64,000 bases of DNA, from positions 3,472,001 to 3,536,000 of the forward strand of contig NZ_PHHD01000001.1 in assembly GCF_002813445.1 (NCBI RefSeq), read 5' to 3'. The translations under genes and the position numbers were made by a program. Under the pieces are notes generated by a model. The model was not told the origin of the DNA. It did not search any database and worked only from the letters and a program-made list of their open reading frames with translations. This document shows, piece after piece, positions 17,155 through 25,488 of this stretch (positions are counted from its first letter, which is position 1; every line of letters starts with the position of its first letter). The stretch comes from Pseudomonas tolaasii NCPPB 2192. GTDB lineage: Bacteria; Pseudomonadota; Gammaproteobacteria; Pseudomonadales; Pseudomonadaceae.

Positions 17155-18468
17155 TTACTTCGCCGCCGACACCCGCCACACTTTATTCCCCACATCATCG
17201 GCCACCAGCAAGTCCCCTTGCTGATCAATCACCACACCCACCGGCCGGCCCATGGCTTTCTCGTCCTTGTCGAGGAAACCGGTCAGCACATCCACCGGCT
17301 GCCCTTTGGGCTGGCCCCCTTCAAACGGCACGAAGATCACCTTATAGCCACTGTGCGGCTTGCGGTTCCACGACCCATGCTGGCCGATAAACGCGCCGCT
17401 GCTGAATTGCGCCGGGAGTTTGTTGCCCTCGGCGAAGGACAGGCCCAGCGAGGCGGTGTGCGGGCCCACGGCATAGTCCGGCGCAATGGCCTTGGCCACC
17501 AGATCCGGGTTTTGCGGCGTCACGCGCGCATCCACATGCTGGCCGTAATAGCTGAAAGGCCAGCCATAAAACGCGCCGTCCTTGACCGAGGTGATGTAGT
17601 CCGGCACCAGGTCGCTGCCGATCTCGTCGCGCTCGTTCACGGCGGTCCACAGCTTGCCGCTCTGCGGTTCCCAGGCCATGCCATTGGGGTTGCGCAGGCC
17701 CGAGGCGAAAATGCGATGCTGGCCTGTGGCGCGGTCCACCTCCCAGATGGCCGCCCGGCCTTCCTCCGCTTCCAGGCCATTTTCGCCGACGTTGCTGTTG
17801 GAGCCGACGCTCACGTACAGCTTGCTGCCGTCTTTGCTGGCCACCACGTTTTTCGTCCAGTGGTGGTTGATGCTGCCGCCCGGCAGGTCGACGACCGTGG
17901 TGCCAGCGCCCTTGATCGCGGTTTCCCCCGGCGTGTAGGCGAAGCGCAGCAGCTTGTCGGAGTCGGCCACATACAGGTCGTTGCCCACCAGCGTCATACC
18001 GAAGGGTGAATTCAGGTTCTCGAGGAACACCGTGCGCGTCTCGGCCACGCCGTCGTGGTCGGCATCACGCAGCAGTGTGATGCGATTCGGGCTCGGTACG
18101 CCGGCACCGGCGCGGCCCATGACTTTCTCCATTACCCAGCCACGAATGCCCTTAGCGTCATCCGGCTTGGGCGGCGCGTTGGTTTCCGCCACCAGCACGT
18201 CGCCATTGGGCAGCACATACAGCCAGCGCGGGTGGTCCAGGCCTTCGGCGAAGGCCGCTACCTGAGTGCCTGCAGCCGGAGTCGGCTTTACGCCAGCAGG
18301 CCAGCCAATCGCCGGTGCAATATTCACGGTGGGGATCAGAGTTTTGTTGGGTTCCGGCAGCTTGGGCGACGGCCCGGTGCCATCGGACACCTGCAGGGTA
18401 GAGCTTTCACCGCAGGCAGCGAGGGTGCCTGCGACCATGATGAGTAAGGCAAGTCTTGTTTTATGCAT
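17155..18468 (-). CDS. PQQ-type sorbosone/sugar dehydrogenase-like lipoprotein
   Basis: A 437-residue lipoprotein (lipobox in TLAACGES) with a six-bladed beta-propeller of the soluble glucose/L-sorbosone dehydrogenase family. Characteristic stretches are LDHPRWLYVLPNGDVLVAET, SPFGMTLVGNDLYVADSDKLLRF, and HHWTKNVVASKDGSKLYVSVGSNSNVGENGLEAEEGRAAIW, followed by FASGLRNPNGMAWEPQSGKLW. Propeller members oxidise sugars or aldoses with pyrroloquinoline quinone, but many are uncharacterised, so substrate and even cofactor are uncertain. The gene lies head to head with the riboswitch-led cobalamin operon; no functional link to B12 is apparent. Confidence 0.88.
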   Translation of the reverse strand: MHKTRLALLIMVAGTLAACGESSTLQVSDGTGPSPKLPEPNKTLIPTVNIAPAIGWPAGVKPTPAAGTQVAAFAEGLDHPRWLYVLPNGDVLVAETNAPPKPDDAKGIRGWVMEKVMGRAGAGVPSPNRITLLRDADHDGVAETRTVFLENLNSPFGMTLVGNDLYVADSDKLLRFAYTPGETAIKGAGTTVVDLPGGSINHHWTKNVVASKDGSKLYVSVGSNSNVGENGLEAEEGRAAIWEVDRATGQHRIFASGLRNPNGMAWEPQSGKLWTAVNERDEIGSDLVPDYITSVKDGAFYGWPFSYYGQHVDARVTPQNPDLVAKAIAPDYAVGPHTASLGLSFAEGNKLPAQFSSGAFIGQHGSWNRKPHSGYKVIFVPFEGGQPKGQPVDVLTGFLDKDEKAMGRPVGVVIDQQGDLLVADDVGNKVWRVSAAK

Positions 18469-18584
18469 GGTTTTCTCCTGAATACCTGTAAGGGTAGAGA
18501 AGCAGGGCTGTCAGATGGTTCAAGTCAGAGGCCAGCTTTAATTGACGCTCCACCCCCAACCCACTAACCTTCGCGGCTTGTTCC

Positions 18585-18798
18585 AGGTGCTCTGTGGCCC
18601 GCGTGTCGACGGAGTGAAACAGGGAAGCCGGTGAGTGAGCGCACTTGTACACAGTGCCGCCGCGATTCCGGCGCTGCCCCCGCAACGGTAAATGAGTGAA
18701 ACGATGCTTTTTGCCACTGTATCGCGCGCGATATGGGAAGGTGCATCGTCGGCCGCTTTCCAGCAGAGCGCGCCCCTCATGAGTCCGGAGACCGGCCT
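18585..18798 (+). promoter_or_regulatory. Cobalamin (adenosylcobalamin) riboswitch
   Basis: A 210-base leader with the core of the B12 riboswitch in order: AAACAGGGAAGCCGGTG near 18616-18634, then GCGCTGCCCCCGCAACGGTAA (the B12 box) around 18670-18690, then GAGTCCGGAGACCGGCC closing at 18797. It lies just before cobO and should switch off the cobalamin operon when the coenzyme is plentiful. Confidence 0.95.
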
Positions 18799-18810
18799 GA
18801 AGCATCCAAC

Positions 18811-18831
18811 AGCATCACGGTGGGCGATGCT
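18811..18831 (+). terminator. Possible expression-platform hairpin after riboswitch
   Basis: AGCATC and GATGCT can pair around ACGGTGGGC, followed within 10-25 bases by a T-rich run (GTCTGTTTTGTCTTTTTCC). It is a plausible ligand-dependent terminator, though the stem is short. Confidence 0.35.
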
Positions 18832-18893
18832 TGGCTGTCTGTTTTGTCTTTTTCCTGCCCGCCGTTTTTGTCCAGCCCCAACGGAGAGCTGCC

Positions 18894-19505
18894 ATGACTG
18901 ATTCCCCCGACCGCGACGAGCGTCACCTGGCGCGCATGCTGCGCAAAAAAGCCGTGATCGACGAGCGCATCGCCAACTCCCCCAACGAATGCGGATTGCT
19001 GCTGGTACTCACCGGTAACGGTAAAGGCAAGAGCAGTTCGGCGTTCGGCATGCTCGCCCGCGCCATGGGCCACGGCATGCAGTGCGGCGTGGTGCAGTTC
19101 ATCAAGGGGCGCAACAGCACAGGCGAAGAACTGTTTTTCCGCCGTTTCCCCGAGCAGGTGCGTTTCCATGTGATGGGCGAAGGTTTCACCTGGGAAACCC
19201 AGGACCGTCAGCGCGACATCGCGGCGGCCGAAGCGGCCTGGGCGGTTTCCCGCGAATTGCTGCAAGACCCTTCCATCGGCCTTGTCGTACTGGATGAGCT
19301 GAACATCGCCCTCAAGCACGGCTACCTTGACCTCGACCAGGTTCTCAGCGACCTGCAAGCCCGGCCGCCGATGCAACATGTAGTGGTCACCGGCCGTGGC
19401 GCCAAGCCCGAATTGATCGAAATGGGCGACACCGTCACTGAAATGGGCATGCTCAAACACGCGTTCCAGGCCGGTATCAAGGCACAGAAGGGCGTCGAAC
19501 TTTGA
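18894..19505 (+). CDS. cobO: Cob(I)yrinic acid a,c-diamide adenosyltransferase
   Basis: CobO/BtuR (203 residues) attaches the adenosyl group to the cobalt of corrinoids, using ATP. The start at 18894 follows a CGGAGAG ribosome site. A Walker-like LVLTGNGKGKSSSAFGMLARAMGHGM motif and the downstream FIKGRNSTGEELFFRRFP are hallmarks, as is GLVVLDELNIALKHGYLDLDQVL, with a conserved VVVTGRGAKPELIEMGDTVTEM end. It is the first gene after the riboswitch and leads the operon. Confidence 0.96.
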   Translation: MTDSPDRDERHLARMLRKKAVIDERIANSPNECGLLLVLTGNGKGKSSSAFGMLARAMGHGMQCGVVQFIKGRNSTGEELFFRRFPEQVRFHVMGEGFTWETQDRQRDIAAAEAAWAVSRELLQDPSIGLVVLDELNIALKHGYLDLDQVLSDLQARPPMQHVVVTGRGAKPELIEMGDTVTEMGMLKHAFQAGIKAQKGVEL

Positions 19506-20893
19506 ATCAGCCCCGTCATTGCCCGGCCGTACTGATCGCCGCACCGGCGTCCGGCCAGGGCAAAACCACCGTCACCGCCGCGCTCGCCCGTTTGCACCGC
19601 AACCTGGGGCGTAAAGTGCGCGTGTTCAAATGCGGGCCGGATTTTCTCGACCCGATGATTCACGAGCGCGCCAGCGGTGCGCCGGTGTATCAATTGGACA
19701 TGTGGATGGTGGGCGAGCAGGAAAGTCGCCGTTTGCTGTGGGAAGCAGCCGGCGAGGCCGACCTGATCCTGATCGAAGGCGTGATGGGTCTGTTTGACGG
19801 CACCCCGTCCAGCGCCGATCTCGCGCGGCATTTCGGTGTGCCGGTGCTCGGCGTGATCGACGGCACCGCCATGGCCCAGACGTTCGGCGCGCTGGCCCTG
19901 GGCCTGGCGCGCTATCAGCCGGACCTGCCGTTCGCCGGCGTGCTGGCCAACCGCGTCGGCACCCTGCGTCACGCGCAATTGCTGGAGGGCAGCCTCACCG
20001 AGGGCCTGCGCTGGTACGGCGCGTTGTCTCGGGAAACGGGCATCGAATTGCCCAGCCGCCACCTTGGCCTGGTGCAAGCCAGCGAGTTGAACGACCTCGA
20101 CGTACGCCTGGATGCCGCCGCCCAGGCATTGGGCAGCAGCTGTGAAGTCGCCTTGCCGCCGCCGGTGACGTTTGCCGCGCCGCATGTGATTGAGGCCGAG
20201 CCGTTGCTTCATGGTGTGCGCATCGCCGTGTCCCGTGACGAAGCGTTCGCCTTTACCTACGGCGCCAGCCTGGATCTGTTAAGGGCCATGGGCGCCGAGC
20301 TGCACTTTTTCTCGCCGATCCACGACCGCGAATTGCCTGACGCCGACAGTCTGTATCTGCCCGGCGGTTATCCGGAACTGCACCACAAGGCGCTGTCGGA
20401 AAACACCTCGATGCTCAGCGCCATCCGCGCCCACCACGCCGCCGGCAAACCCTTGCTCGCTGAATGCGGCGGCATGCTTTATCTGCTGGATTCGCTCACC
20501 GACGTAGACGGCACCCGTGCCGAGCTGGTCGGCTTGTTGCAGGGCGACGCGGTGATGCAGAAAAAACTCGCGGCGCTGGCCCTGCAAAGTGTCGAATTGC
20601 CGGAAGGCGTACTGCGTGGCCACACCTATCACCATTCCCTGACCAGCACCGAATGGCAGCCGATTGCCCGTGGCCTGAGCCCCAATGGCGGGCGCGGCGC
20701 CGAGGCGGTTTACCGGCAGGGGCGAATGACCGCGTCCTACGTGCACTTTTATTTTCCGTCGAATCCGGCGGCGGTGGCTGCACTGTTCGCGCCCGACCGG
20801 GAGGCCGCCATCGCAGGCAAGCCAGCTCCCACAATGTACCGAGTTGAAACCCAATCCAGTGTGGGAGCGGGCTTGCCCGCGAAGAGGTCATGA
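19502..20893 (+). CDS. cobB: Cobyrinate a,c-diamide synthase, REP-extended C-terminus
   Basis: CobB/CbiA (463 codons) amidates carboxylates a and c of cobyrinic or hydrogenobyrinic acid using glutamine and ATP. The start is a TTG that overlaps the cobO stop. It opens straight into a P-loop (IAAPASGQGKTTVTAALARL), so there is little room for another start. A DLILIEGVMGLFDG block and the GATase motif AECGGMLYLLD (nucleophilic Cys) follow, then YHHSLTSTEWQ. The last 28 codons or so (from about residue 436) are translated from an REP pair, so the tail AIAGKPAPTMYRVETQSSVGAGLPAKRS is not family sequence. The family is usually about 430-440 residues, which fits an added tail. Confidence 0.94.
   Translation: MNQPRHCPAVLIAAPASGQGKTTVTAALARLHRNLGRKVRVFKCGPDFLDPMIHERASGAPVYQLDMWMVGEQESRRLLWEAAGEADLILIEGVMGLFDGTPSSADLARHFGVPVLGVIDGTAMAQTFGALALGLARYQPDLPFAGVLANRVGTLRHAQLLEGSLTEGLRWYGALSRETGIELPSRHLGLVQASELNDLDVRLDAAAQALGSSCEVALPPPVTFAAPHVIEAEPLLHGVRIAVSRDEAFAFTYGASLDLLRAMGAELHFFSPIHDRELPDADSLYLPGGYPELHHKALSENTSMLSAIRAHHAAGKPLLAECGGMLYLLDSLTDVDGTRAELVGLLQGDAVMQKKLAALALQSVELPEGVLRGHTYHHSLTSTEWQPIARGLSPNGGRGAEAVYRQGRMTASYVHFYFPSNPAAVAALFAPDREAAIAGKPAPTMYRVETQSSVGAGLPAKRS
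20807..20884. repeat. REP pair inside the 3' end of cobB
   Basis: The outward-facing REP arms (CAGGCAAGCCAGCTCCCACA, then GTGTGGGAGCGGGCTTGCCC) are separated by 25 bases. They are read in frame by cobB, supply its final codons and reach to six bases before the bluB ATG. One arm is the GGAGCGGGCTTGCCCGC subtype, so the pair mixes two REP subtypes. Confidence 0.9.
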
Positions 20894-21540
20894 CCGACAG
20901 CGCCTTCCCCGAAGCCGACCGCCAGGCCGTCTACCGCGCCATCGCCGAACGCCGCGACATGCGCCACTTCACCGGCGGCACCGTCGCGCCCCAATTGCTG
21001 CAACGTTTGCTCCAGGCCGCGCACCAGGCGCCCAGTGTCGGCTTGATGCAGCCCTGGCGGTTCATCCGCATCAGCGACCGGCAATTGCGTGGGAAAATTC
21101 AGCAATTGGTGGAGGAAGAACGTGTGCGCACCGCCGACGCCCTGGGCGAGCGCTCCGACGCGTTCATGAAGCTCAAGGTCGAAGGCATCCACGATTGCGC
21201 AGAGGTGCTGGTGGCAGCGCTGATGGATGATCGCGAGCGCCACATTTTTGGCCGGCGCACGTTGCCGGAAATGGACATGGCGTCGCTGTCCTGCGCGATC
21301 CAGAATCTGTGGCTGGCGGCGCGCGTCGAAGGCCTCGGCATGGGGTGGGTGTCGTTGTTCGAACCCCAGGCCCTGGCCGACTTGCTGGGCTTGCCGCCCG
21401 GCGCAAAACCCTTGGCGGTGCTGTGCCTGGGTCCGGTAGCGGAGTTCTACCCGGCACCGATGTTGCAGCTCGAAGGCTGGACCGAACCGCGGCCGCTGAG
21501 TGACATGTTGTATGAAAATAGGTGGGGAGTGAGTCAATGA
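20890..21540 (+). CDS. bluB: 5,6-dimethylbenzimidazole synthase
   Basis: BluB (216 residues) is the flavin-destroying enzyme that makes dimethylbenzimidazole, the lower ligand of B12, from FMN using oxygen. It belongs to the nitroreductase fold. The AIAERRDMRHFTGG and HQAPSVGLMQPWRFIRI motifs bind flavin, and an IQNLWLAARVEGLGMGWVSLFEP stretch is typical. Its ATG overlaps the cobB stop (ATGA). Its presence implies aerobic de novo lower-ligand synthesis. The GAAGAGG before the ATG overlaps the edge of the REP pair. Confidence 0.95.
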   Translation: MTDSAFPEADRQAVYRAIAERRDMRHFTGGTVAPQLLQRLLQAAHQAPSVGLMQPWRFIRISDRQLRGKIQQLVEEERVRTADALGERSDAFMKLKVEGIHDCAEVLVAALMDDRERHIFGRRTLPEMDMASLSCAIQNLWLAARVEGLGMGWVSLFEPQALADLLGLPPGAKPLAVLCLGPVAEFYPAPMLQLEGWTEPRPLSDMLYENRWGVSQ

Positions 21541-22445
21541 GTGTGGCCTTGCTGTGTGTCGCGGCAGTGGCGCTGGATGCGCTGCTGGGCGAACCGAGGC
21601 GCTGGCATCCGCTGGTGGCGTTCGGCAATTTCGCCGCGCGCATCGAGCGGCGTTTCAACAGCGGTGGCCGTGGCTGGCGCAGCCATGGTGTGACCGCGTG
21701 GTTTATCGCCGTGGTGCCGCTGACCCTGCTCGCCACCGCCTTGTCGTGGGCACCCTATATCGGGTGGGTGCTGGAGATTCTGGCGCTGTACTGCGCCCTC
21801 GGCATGCGCAGCCTGGGTGAGCATGTGATTCCGGTGGCCCAAGCTCTGCGCAGTGGCGACCTTGAAGAGGCGCGCAAGCGCGTGAGCTACCTGGTCAGCC
21901 GTCAGACCAGTGAGCTGGACAGCACCGAAGTGGCCCGTGCCGCCACCGAGTCGGTGCTGGAGAACGGCAGCGATGCGGTGTTCGCCGCGCTGTTCTGGTT
22001 TGTCGTCGCCGGGGTGCCGGGCGTGGTGCTCTATCGCCTGAGCAACACCCTTGACGCCATGTGGGGCTATCGCAATGAACGCTTTGAGCGTTTCGGCTGG
22101 GCGGCGGCCAAAATCGACGATGTACTGAACTATATTCCTGCACGGCTGGTGGCATTGACCTACGCCGTATTGGGCAAAACCCGGCTGGCACTCAAATGCT
22201 GGCGCACCCAGGGGCCGACATGGGACAGCCCCAACGCCGGGCCCGTCATGGCCGCTGGTGCCGGTGCCCTGGGGGTTGAGTTGGGCGGAGCGGCGATCTA
22301 TCACGGCGAGTTGCATCAGCGCCCGCAGTTGGGCGAAGGCCCGGCGGCCGATGCCGATTCCATTGACCGGGGCTGGCAGCTGGTGCAGCGCGGCGTATGG
22401 TTGTGGCTGCTGATCCTGTGCGCGGGGGCGCAATTTTATGCTTGA
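21537..22445 (+). CDS. cobD: Adenosylcobinamide-phosphate synthase (CbiB/CobD)
   Basis: A 302-residue inner-membrane protein that joins adenosylcobyric acid to aminopropanol or its phosphate. The start at 21537 overlaps the bluB stop (ATGA). An N-terminal VALDALLGEPRRWHPLVAFG signature is followed by several membrane segments. The middle has VARAATESVLENGSDAVFAALFWF, GVPGVVLYRLSNTLDAMWGYR and a late MAAGAGALGVELGGAAIYHG, all family features. It is named cbiB in Salmonella. It is followed by an eight-base overlap with the decarboxylase gene. Confidence 0.95.
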   Translation: MSVALLCVAAVALDALLGEPRRWHPLVAFGNFAARIERRFNSGGRGWRSHGVTAWFIAVVPLTLLATALSWAPYIGWVLEILALYCALGMRSLGEHVIPVAQALRSGDLEEARKRVSYLVSRQTSELDSTEVARAATESVLENGSDAVFAALFWFVVAGVPGVVLYRLSNTLDAMWGYRNERFERFGWAAAKIDDVLNYIPARLVALTYAVLGKTRLALKCWRTQGPTWDSPNAGPVMAAGAGALGVELGGAAIYHGELHQRPQLGEGPAADADSIDRGWQLVQRGVWLWLLILCAGAQFYA

Positions 22446-23427
22446 GCACGGTGGTCGGCTGCGCAAGGCAGCCATGCAGTACGGGATTGCCGAGGCTGAT
22501 TGGCTGGACCTGTCCAGCGGCCTGGCGCCCTGGCCGTGGCCGATCCCCGAGATCCCCTTGCGGGCCTGGGCGCGCTTGCCGGAAACCGACGACGGCCTGG
22601 AAAAGGCCGCCAGTGAGTATTACGGCGCCGCCCACGTGCTGCCGGTGCCGGGCTCCCAGGCGGCGATCCAGTTGCTGCCGCGTTTGCGCCGCACCGGCAA
22701 GGTTGGCGTGCTGTCACCCTGTTACGCCGAGCACGCTGAAGCCTGGCGCCGCGCCGGGTATGTGGTGCGTGAAGTGCAGGAGCAGGAAGTCGACTTCTTC
22801 CTCGACAGCCTCGACGTGCTGGTGGTGGTCAACCCCAACAACCCCACGGGTTTGAACCTGGCTCCCCAGCGCCTGCTGGACTGGCACTCGCGCCTGGCCC
22901 AGCGCGGCGGCTGGCTGGTGGTGGACGAAGCGTTTATGGACGTCACCCCGCAGTTAAGCCTGGCGGGCCAGACGCATCAGGTCGGGTTGATTGTGTTGCG
23001 CTCGTTCGGCAAGTTTTTCGGCCTGGCCGGTGTGCGCCTGGGCTTCGTGCTGGCCGAGCGCCGCTTGCTCAGGTTGTTGGCCGAGCAGCTCGGGCCCTGG
23101 GCCGTCAGCGGGCCGACGCGGGTGCTGGGCCAGGAGTGCCTGCGCGATACCGCCGGGCATGTTCGGCAACGAGCGCGCTGTGTCGAGGCCGGCCAGCGCT
23201 TGTTCGAACTGCTTGAAGGCCATGGCTTTCAACCCCATGGCGGCTGCGCACTGTTCCAGTGGCTGATCACGCCCCATGCCGAACGGCTGCACGAATTCAT
23301 GGCCCAGCGCGGCATTCTGCTGCGCCTGTTTGTTCACGACAGCAGCGTGCGTTTCGGCCTGCCCGACACCGAGGCGGATTGGCGGCGGCTGGACGCAGCG
23401 CTGACTGCCTATAAGGAAGCACCATGA
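22438..23427 (+). CDS. cobC: Threonine-phosphate decarboxylase-like CobC
   Basis: A 329-residue PLP-dependent aminotransferase-fold enzyme. It supplies (R)-1-amino-2-propanol phosphate by decarboxylating threonine phosphate (CobD in Salmonella naming). The PLP lysine is in VLRSFGKFFGLAGVRLGFVLA, the Asn-Pro motif in VVVNPNNPTGLNL, and the Asp in WLVVDEAFMDV. It overlaps the cobD gene by eight bases and cobQ by four, so translation is probably coupled across the three. Naming differs between organisms: the alpha-ribazole phosphatase at 26537 is also called CobC in enteric bacteria. Confidence 0.93.
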   Translation: MLEHGGRLRKAAMQYGIAEADWLDLSSGLAPWPWPIPEIPLRAWARLPETDDGLEKAASEYYGAAHVLPVPGSQAAIQLLPRLRRTGKVGVLSPCYAEHAEAWRRAGYVVREVQEQEVDFFLDSLDVLVVVNPNNPTGLNLAPQRLLDWHSRLAQRGGWLVVDEAFMDVTPQLSLAGQTHQVGLIVLRSFGKFFGLAGVRLGFVLAERRLLRLLAEQLGPWAVSGPTRVLGQECLRDTAGHVRQRARCVEAGQRLFELLEGHGFQPHGGCALFQWLITPHAERLHEFMAQRGILLRLFVHDSSVRFGLPDTEADWRRLDAALTAYKEAP

Positions 23428-24875
23428 GTACGCTGATGGTGCAGGGCACCACCTCCGACGCCGGCAAAAGTACCCTGGTGACTGCGCTGTGCCGCTGGCT
23501 GGTGCGCCAGGGCGTGGCGGTGGCGCCATTCAAGCCGCAGAACATGGCACTCAACAGCGCGGTGACCGCCGAGGGCGGCGAGATCGGCCGCGCCCAGGCC
23601 GTGCAGGCCCAGGCCGCCAACCTGGCACCGCACACCGACATGAACCCGGTGCTGCTCAAGCCCAACAGCGACACCGGCTCCCAGGTCATCATCCATGGCC
23701 GCGCCGTCACCAGCATGAACGCGGTCGCCTATCACGACTACAAAGCCGTCGCGATGCAAGCGGTGCTGGCCTCCCACGCGCGGTTGAGCGAAGCCTACCC
23801 GGTGGTAATGGTCGAAGGCGCCGGCTCCCCGGCGGAGATCAACCTGCGCGCCAATGACATCGCCAACATGGGCTTTGCCGAAGCCGTGGACTGCCCGGTG
23901 CTGTTGATCGCCGACATCAACCGCGGCGGGGTTTTCGCCCACCTGGTCGGCACGCTGGAGTTGCTGTCGCCCAGCGAACAGGCCCGGGTCAAGGGCTTCA
24001 TCATCAACCGCTTTCGCGGCGACATCGCCCTGCTGCAGCCAGGGCTGGACTGGCTGGAGGCTCGCACCGGCAAACCGGTGGTGGGCGTGTTGCCGTATGT
24101 CATGGACTTGCACCTTGAAGCCGAAGACGGCATCGACAGGCGCCAGACCGACAAGGCCGCGCAGGTGCTCAAGGTGGTGGTGCCGGTGCTGCCGCGCATC
24201 AGCAACCACACGGATTTCGACCCGCTGCGCCTGCATCCCCAGGTGGATTTGCAGTTCGTCGGGCCGGGCCAGCCGGTTCCGGCGGCGGATTTGATCATCC
24301 TGCCCGGCTCGAAAAGCGTACGCAGTGATTTGGCCTACCTGCGTGCCAACGGCTGGGACACCGCCATCGCGCGCCACTTGCGCTATGGCGGCAAGGTGCT
24401 GGGTATTTGCGGCGGCTTGCAGATGCTCGGCGCACAGGTGCACGACCCGCTCGGCCTGGAAGGCCCGGCCGGCTCCAGCGAAGGGCTGGGGCTGCTGGCG
24501 TTCAGCACGACCCTTGAGCAAGAGAAACAATTGCGCAATGTACGCGGGCGCCTGCTGCTGGAGGACGCCGAGGTCAGTGGTTATGAAATCCATGCCGGCG
24601 TGACCTCAGGCAGCGCCCTGGAACACGCCGCCGTGCAGTTGGACGACGGCCGCCACGACGGCGCCCAAAGTGCCGACGGGCAAATTCTCGGCACCTACCT
24701 GCATGGCCTGTTCGAAACCCCGGCCGCCTGCGGCGCCTTGTTGCGCTGGGCAGGTTTGCAGGATGTGCAGGCAGTGGATTACCACGCCCTGCGCGAGCGG
24801 GACATCGAGCGGTTGGCGGACCTGGTGGAAAACCACTTGGATACCGATCTGCTGCGCAAGCTATGTGGGATTTGA
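23424..24875 (+). CDS. cobQ: Cobyric acid synthase
   Basis: CobQ/CbiP (483 residues) amidates four side chains of adenosylcobyrinic acid a,c-diamide with glutamine and ATP. The N-terminal MVQGTTSDAGKSTLVTALCRWL is the dethiobiotin-synthetase-like P-loop, followed by KPQNMALNSAVT. The GATase domain has the nucleophile in GICGGLQMLGAQ and the catalytic His in GTYLHGLFET. ATGA coupling with cobC. It is followed by 91 bases carrying a single REP before cobU, the widest gap inside the operon. Confidence 0.96.
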   Translation: MSTLMVQGTTSDAGKSTLVTALCRWLVRQGVAVAPFKPQNMALNSAVTAEGGEIGRAQAVQAQAANLAPHTDMNPVLLKPNSDTGSQVIIHGRAVTSMNAVAYHDYKAVAMQAVLASHARLSEAYPVVMVEGAGSPAEINLRANDIANMGFAEAVDCPVLLIADINRGGVFAHLVGTLELLSPSEQARVKGFIINRFRGDIALLQPGLDWLEARTGKPVVGVLPYVMDLHLEAEDGIDRRQTDKAAQVLKVVVPVLPRISNHTDFDPLRLHPQVDLQFVGPGQPVPAADLIILPGSKSVRSDLAYLRANGWDTAIARHLRYGGKVLGICGGLQMLGAQVHDPLGLEGPAGSSEGLGLLAFSTTLEQEKQLRNVRGRLLLEDAEVSGYEIHAGVTSGSALEHAAVQLDDGRHDGAQSADGQILGTYLHGLFETPAACGALLRWAGLQDVQAVDYHALRERDIERLADLVENHLDTDLLRKLCGI

Positions 24876-24895
24876 GCATGTGTACGCGGTTTTTA

Positions 24896-24922
24896 TGTGG
24901 GAGCTGGCTTGCCTGCGATGGC
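24896..24922. repeat. Single REP unit between cobQ and cobU
   Basis: One TGTGGGAGCTGGCTTGCCTG arm without a matching partner. It occupies the only roomy junction in the cobalamin operon and could fold weakly on its own. Confidence 0.85.
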
Positions 24923-24966
24923 GGCCTGGCGGCCAACCCAATTCAGCCAACCCCAGGTGCCATCCC

Positions 24967-25488
24967 ATGCTCCAATTGATCCTCGGCGGCGCTCGCTCCG
25001 GCAAAAGCCGCCTGGCTGAGAAGCTCGCCGGCGACAGCGGTTTGCCCGTCATTTACATTGCCACCAGCCAACCGCTGGATGGGGAAATGAACGCGCGCGT
25101 GGCTCTGCATCGCCAGCGTCGCCCAGACGCTTGGGGGTTGATCGAAGAACCGGTCGAACTGGCCCGCGTGTTGCGTGAAAACGCCGCTGTGGATCGTTGC
25201 CTGCTAGTAGATTGCCTGACCTTGTGGCTCACCAATCTACTGATGCTTGAAGCCGCCGAGCGCCTGAAACTTGAGCGTGACCAATTGCTGGAAACCCTGG
25301 CCTCGTTGCCGGGTGAAATCATTTTTGTCAGCAACGAGACCGGTCTGGGTGTCGTGCCGCTGGGCGAATTGACTCGCCGCTATGTGGATGAAGCCGGTTG
25401 GCTGCATCAAGCCTTGGCCGAGCGGTGTCAGCGTGTTGTCCTGACGGTTGCCGGCCTGCCCCTGACTTTGAAAGGTACCCCGTTATGA
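24967..25488 (+). CDS. cobU: Adenosylcobinamide kinase/phosphate guanylyltransferase
   Basis: A bifunctional enzyme (173 residues; CobP in Pseudomonas denitrificans) that phosphorylates adenosylcobinamide and adds GMP. The start at 24967 opens with the P-loop LILGGARSGKSRLAEKLA. The nucleotidyl-accepting His is in NARVALHRQRRPD. DCLTLWLTNLL and EIIFVSNETGLGVVPLGELTRRYVDEAGWLHQALAERC complete the family pattern. Upstream in-frame codons pass through the REP and are not credible as coding. The stop overlaps cobT by four bases. Confidence 0.95.
   Translation: MLQLILGGARSGKSRLAEKLAGDSGLPVIYIATSQPLDGEMNARVALHRQRRPDAWGLIEEPVELARVLRENAAVDRCLLVDCLTLWLTNLLMLEAAERLKLERDQLLETLASLPGEIIFVSNETGLGVVPLGELTRRYVDEAGWLHQALAERCQRVVLTVAGLPLTLKGTPL

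Noticed and set aside
24670..24966. Long N-terminal extension of CobU through the REP
   Set aside because: The kinase P-loop normally starts within a few residues of the N-terminus, and the extension overlaps cobQ in another frame.
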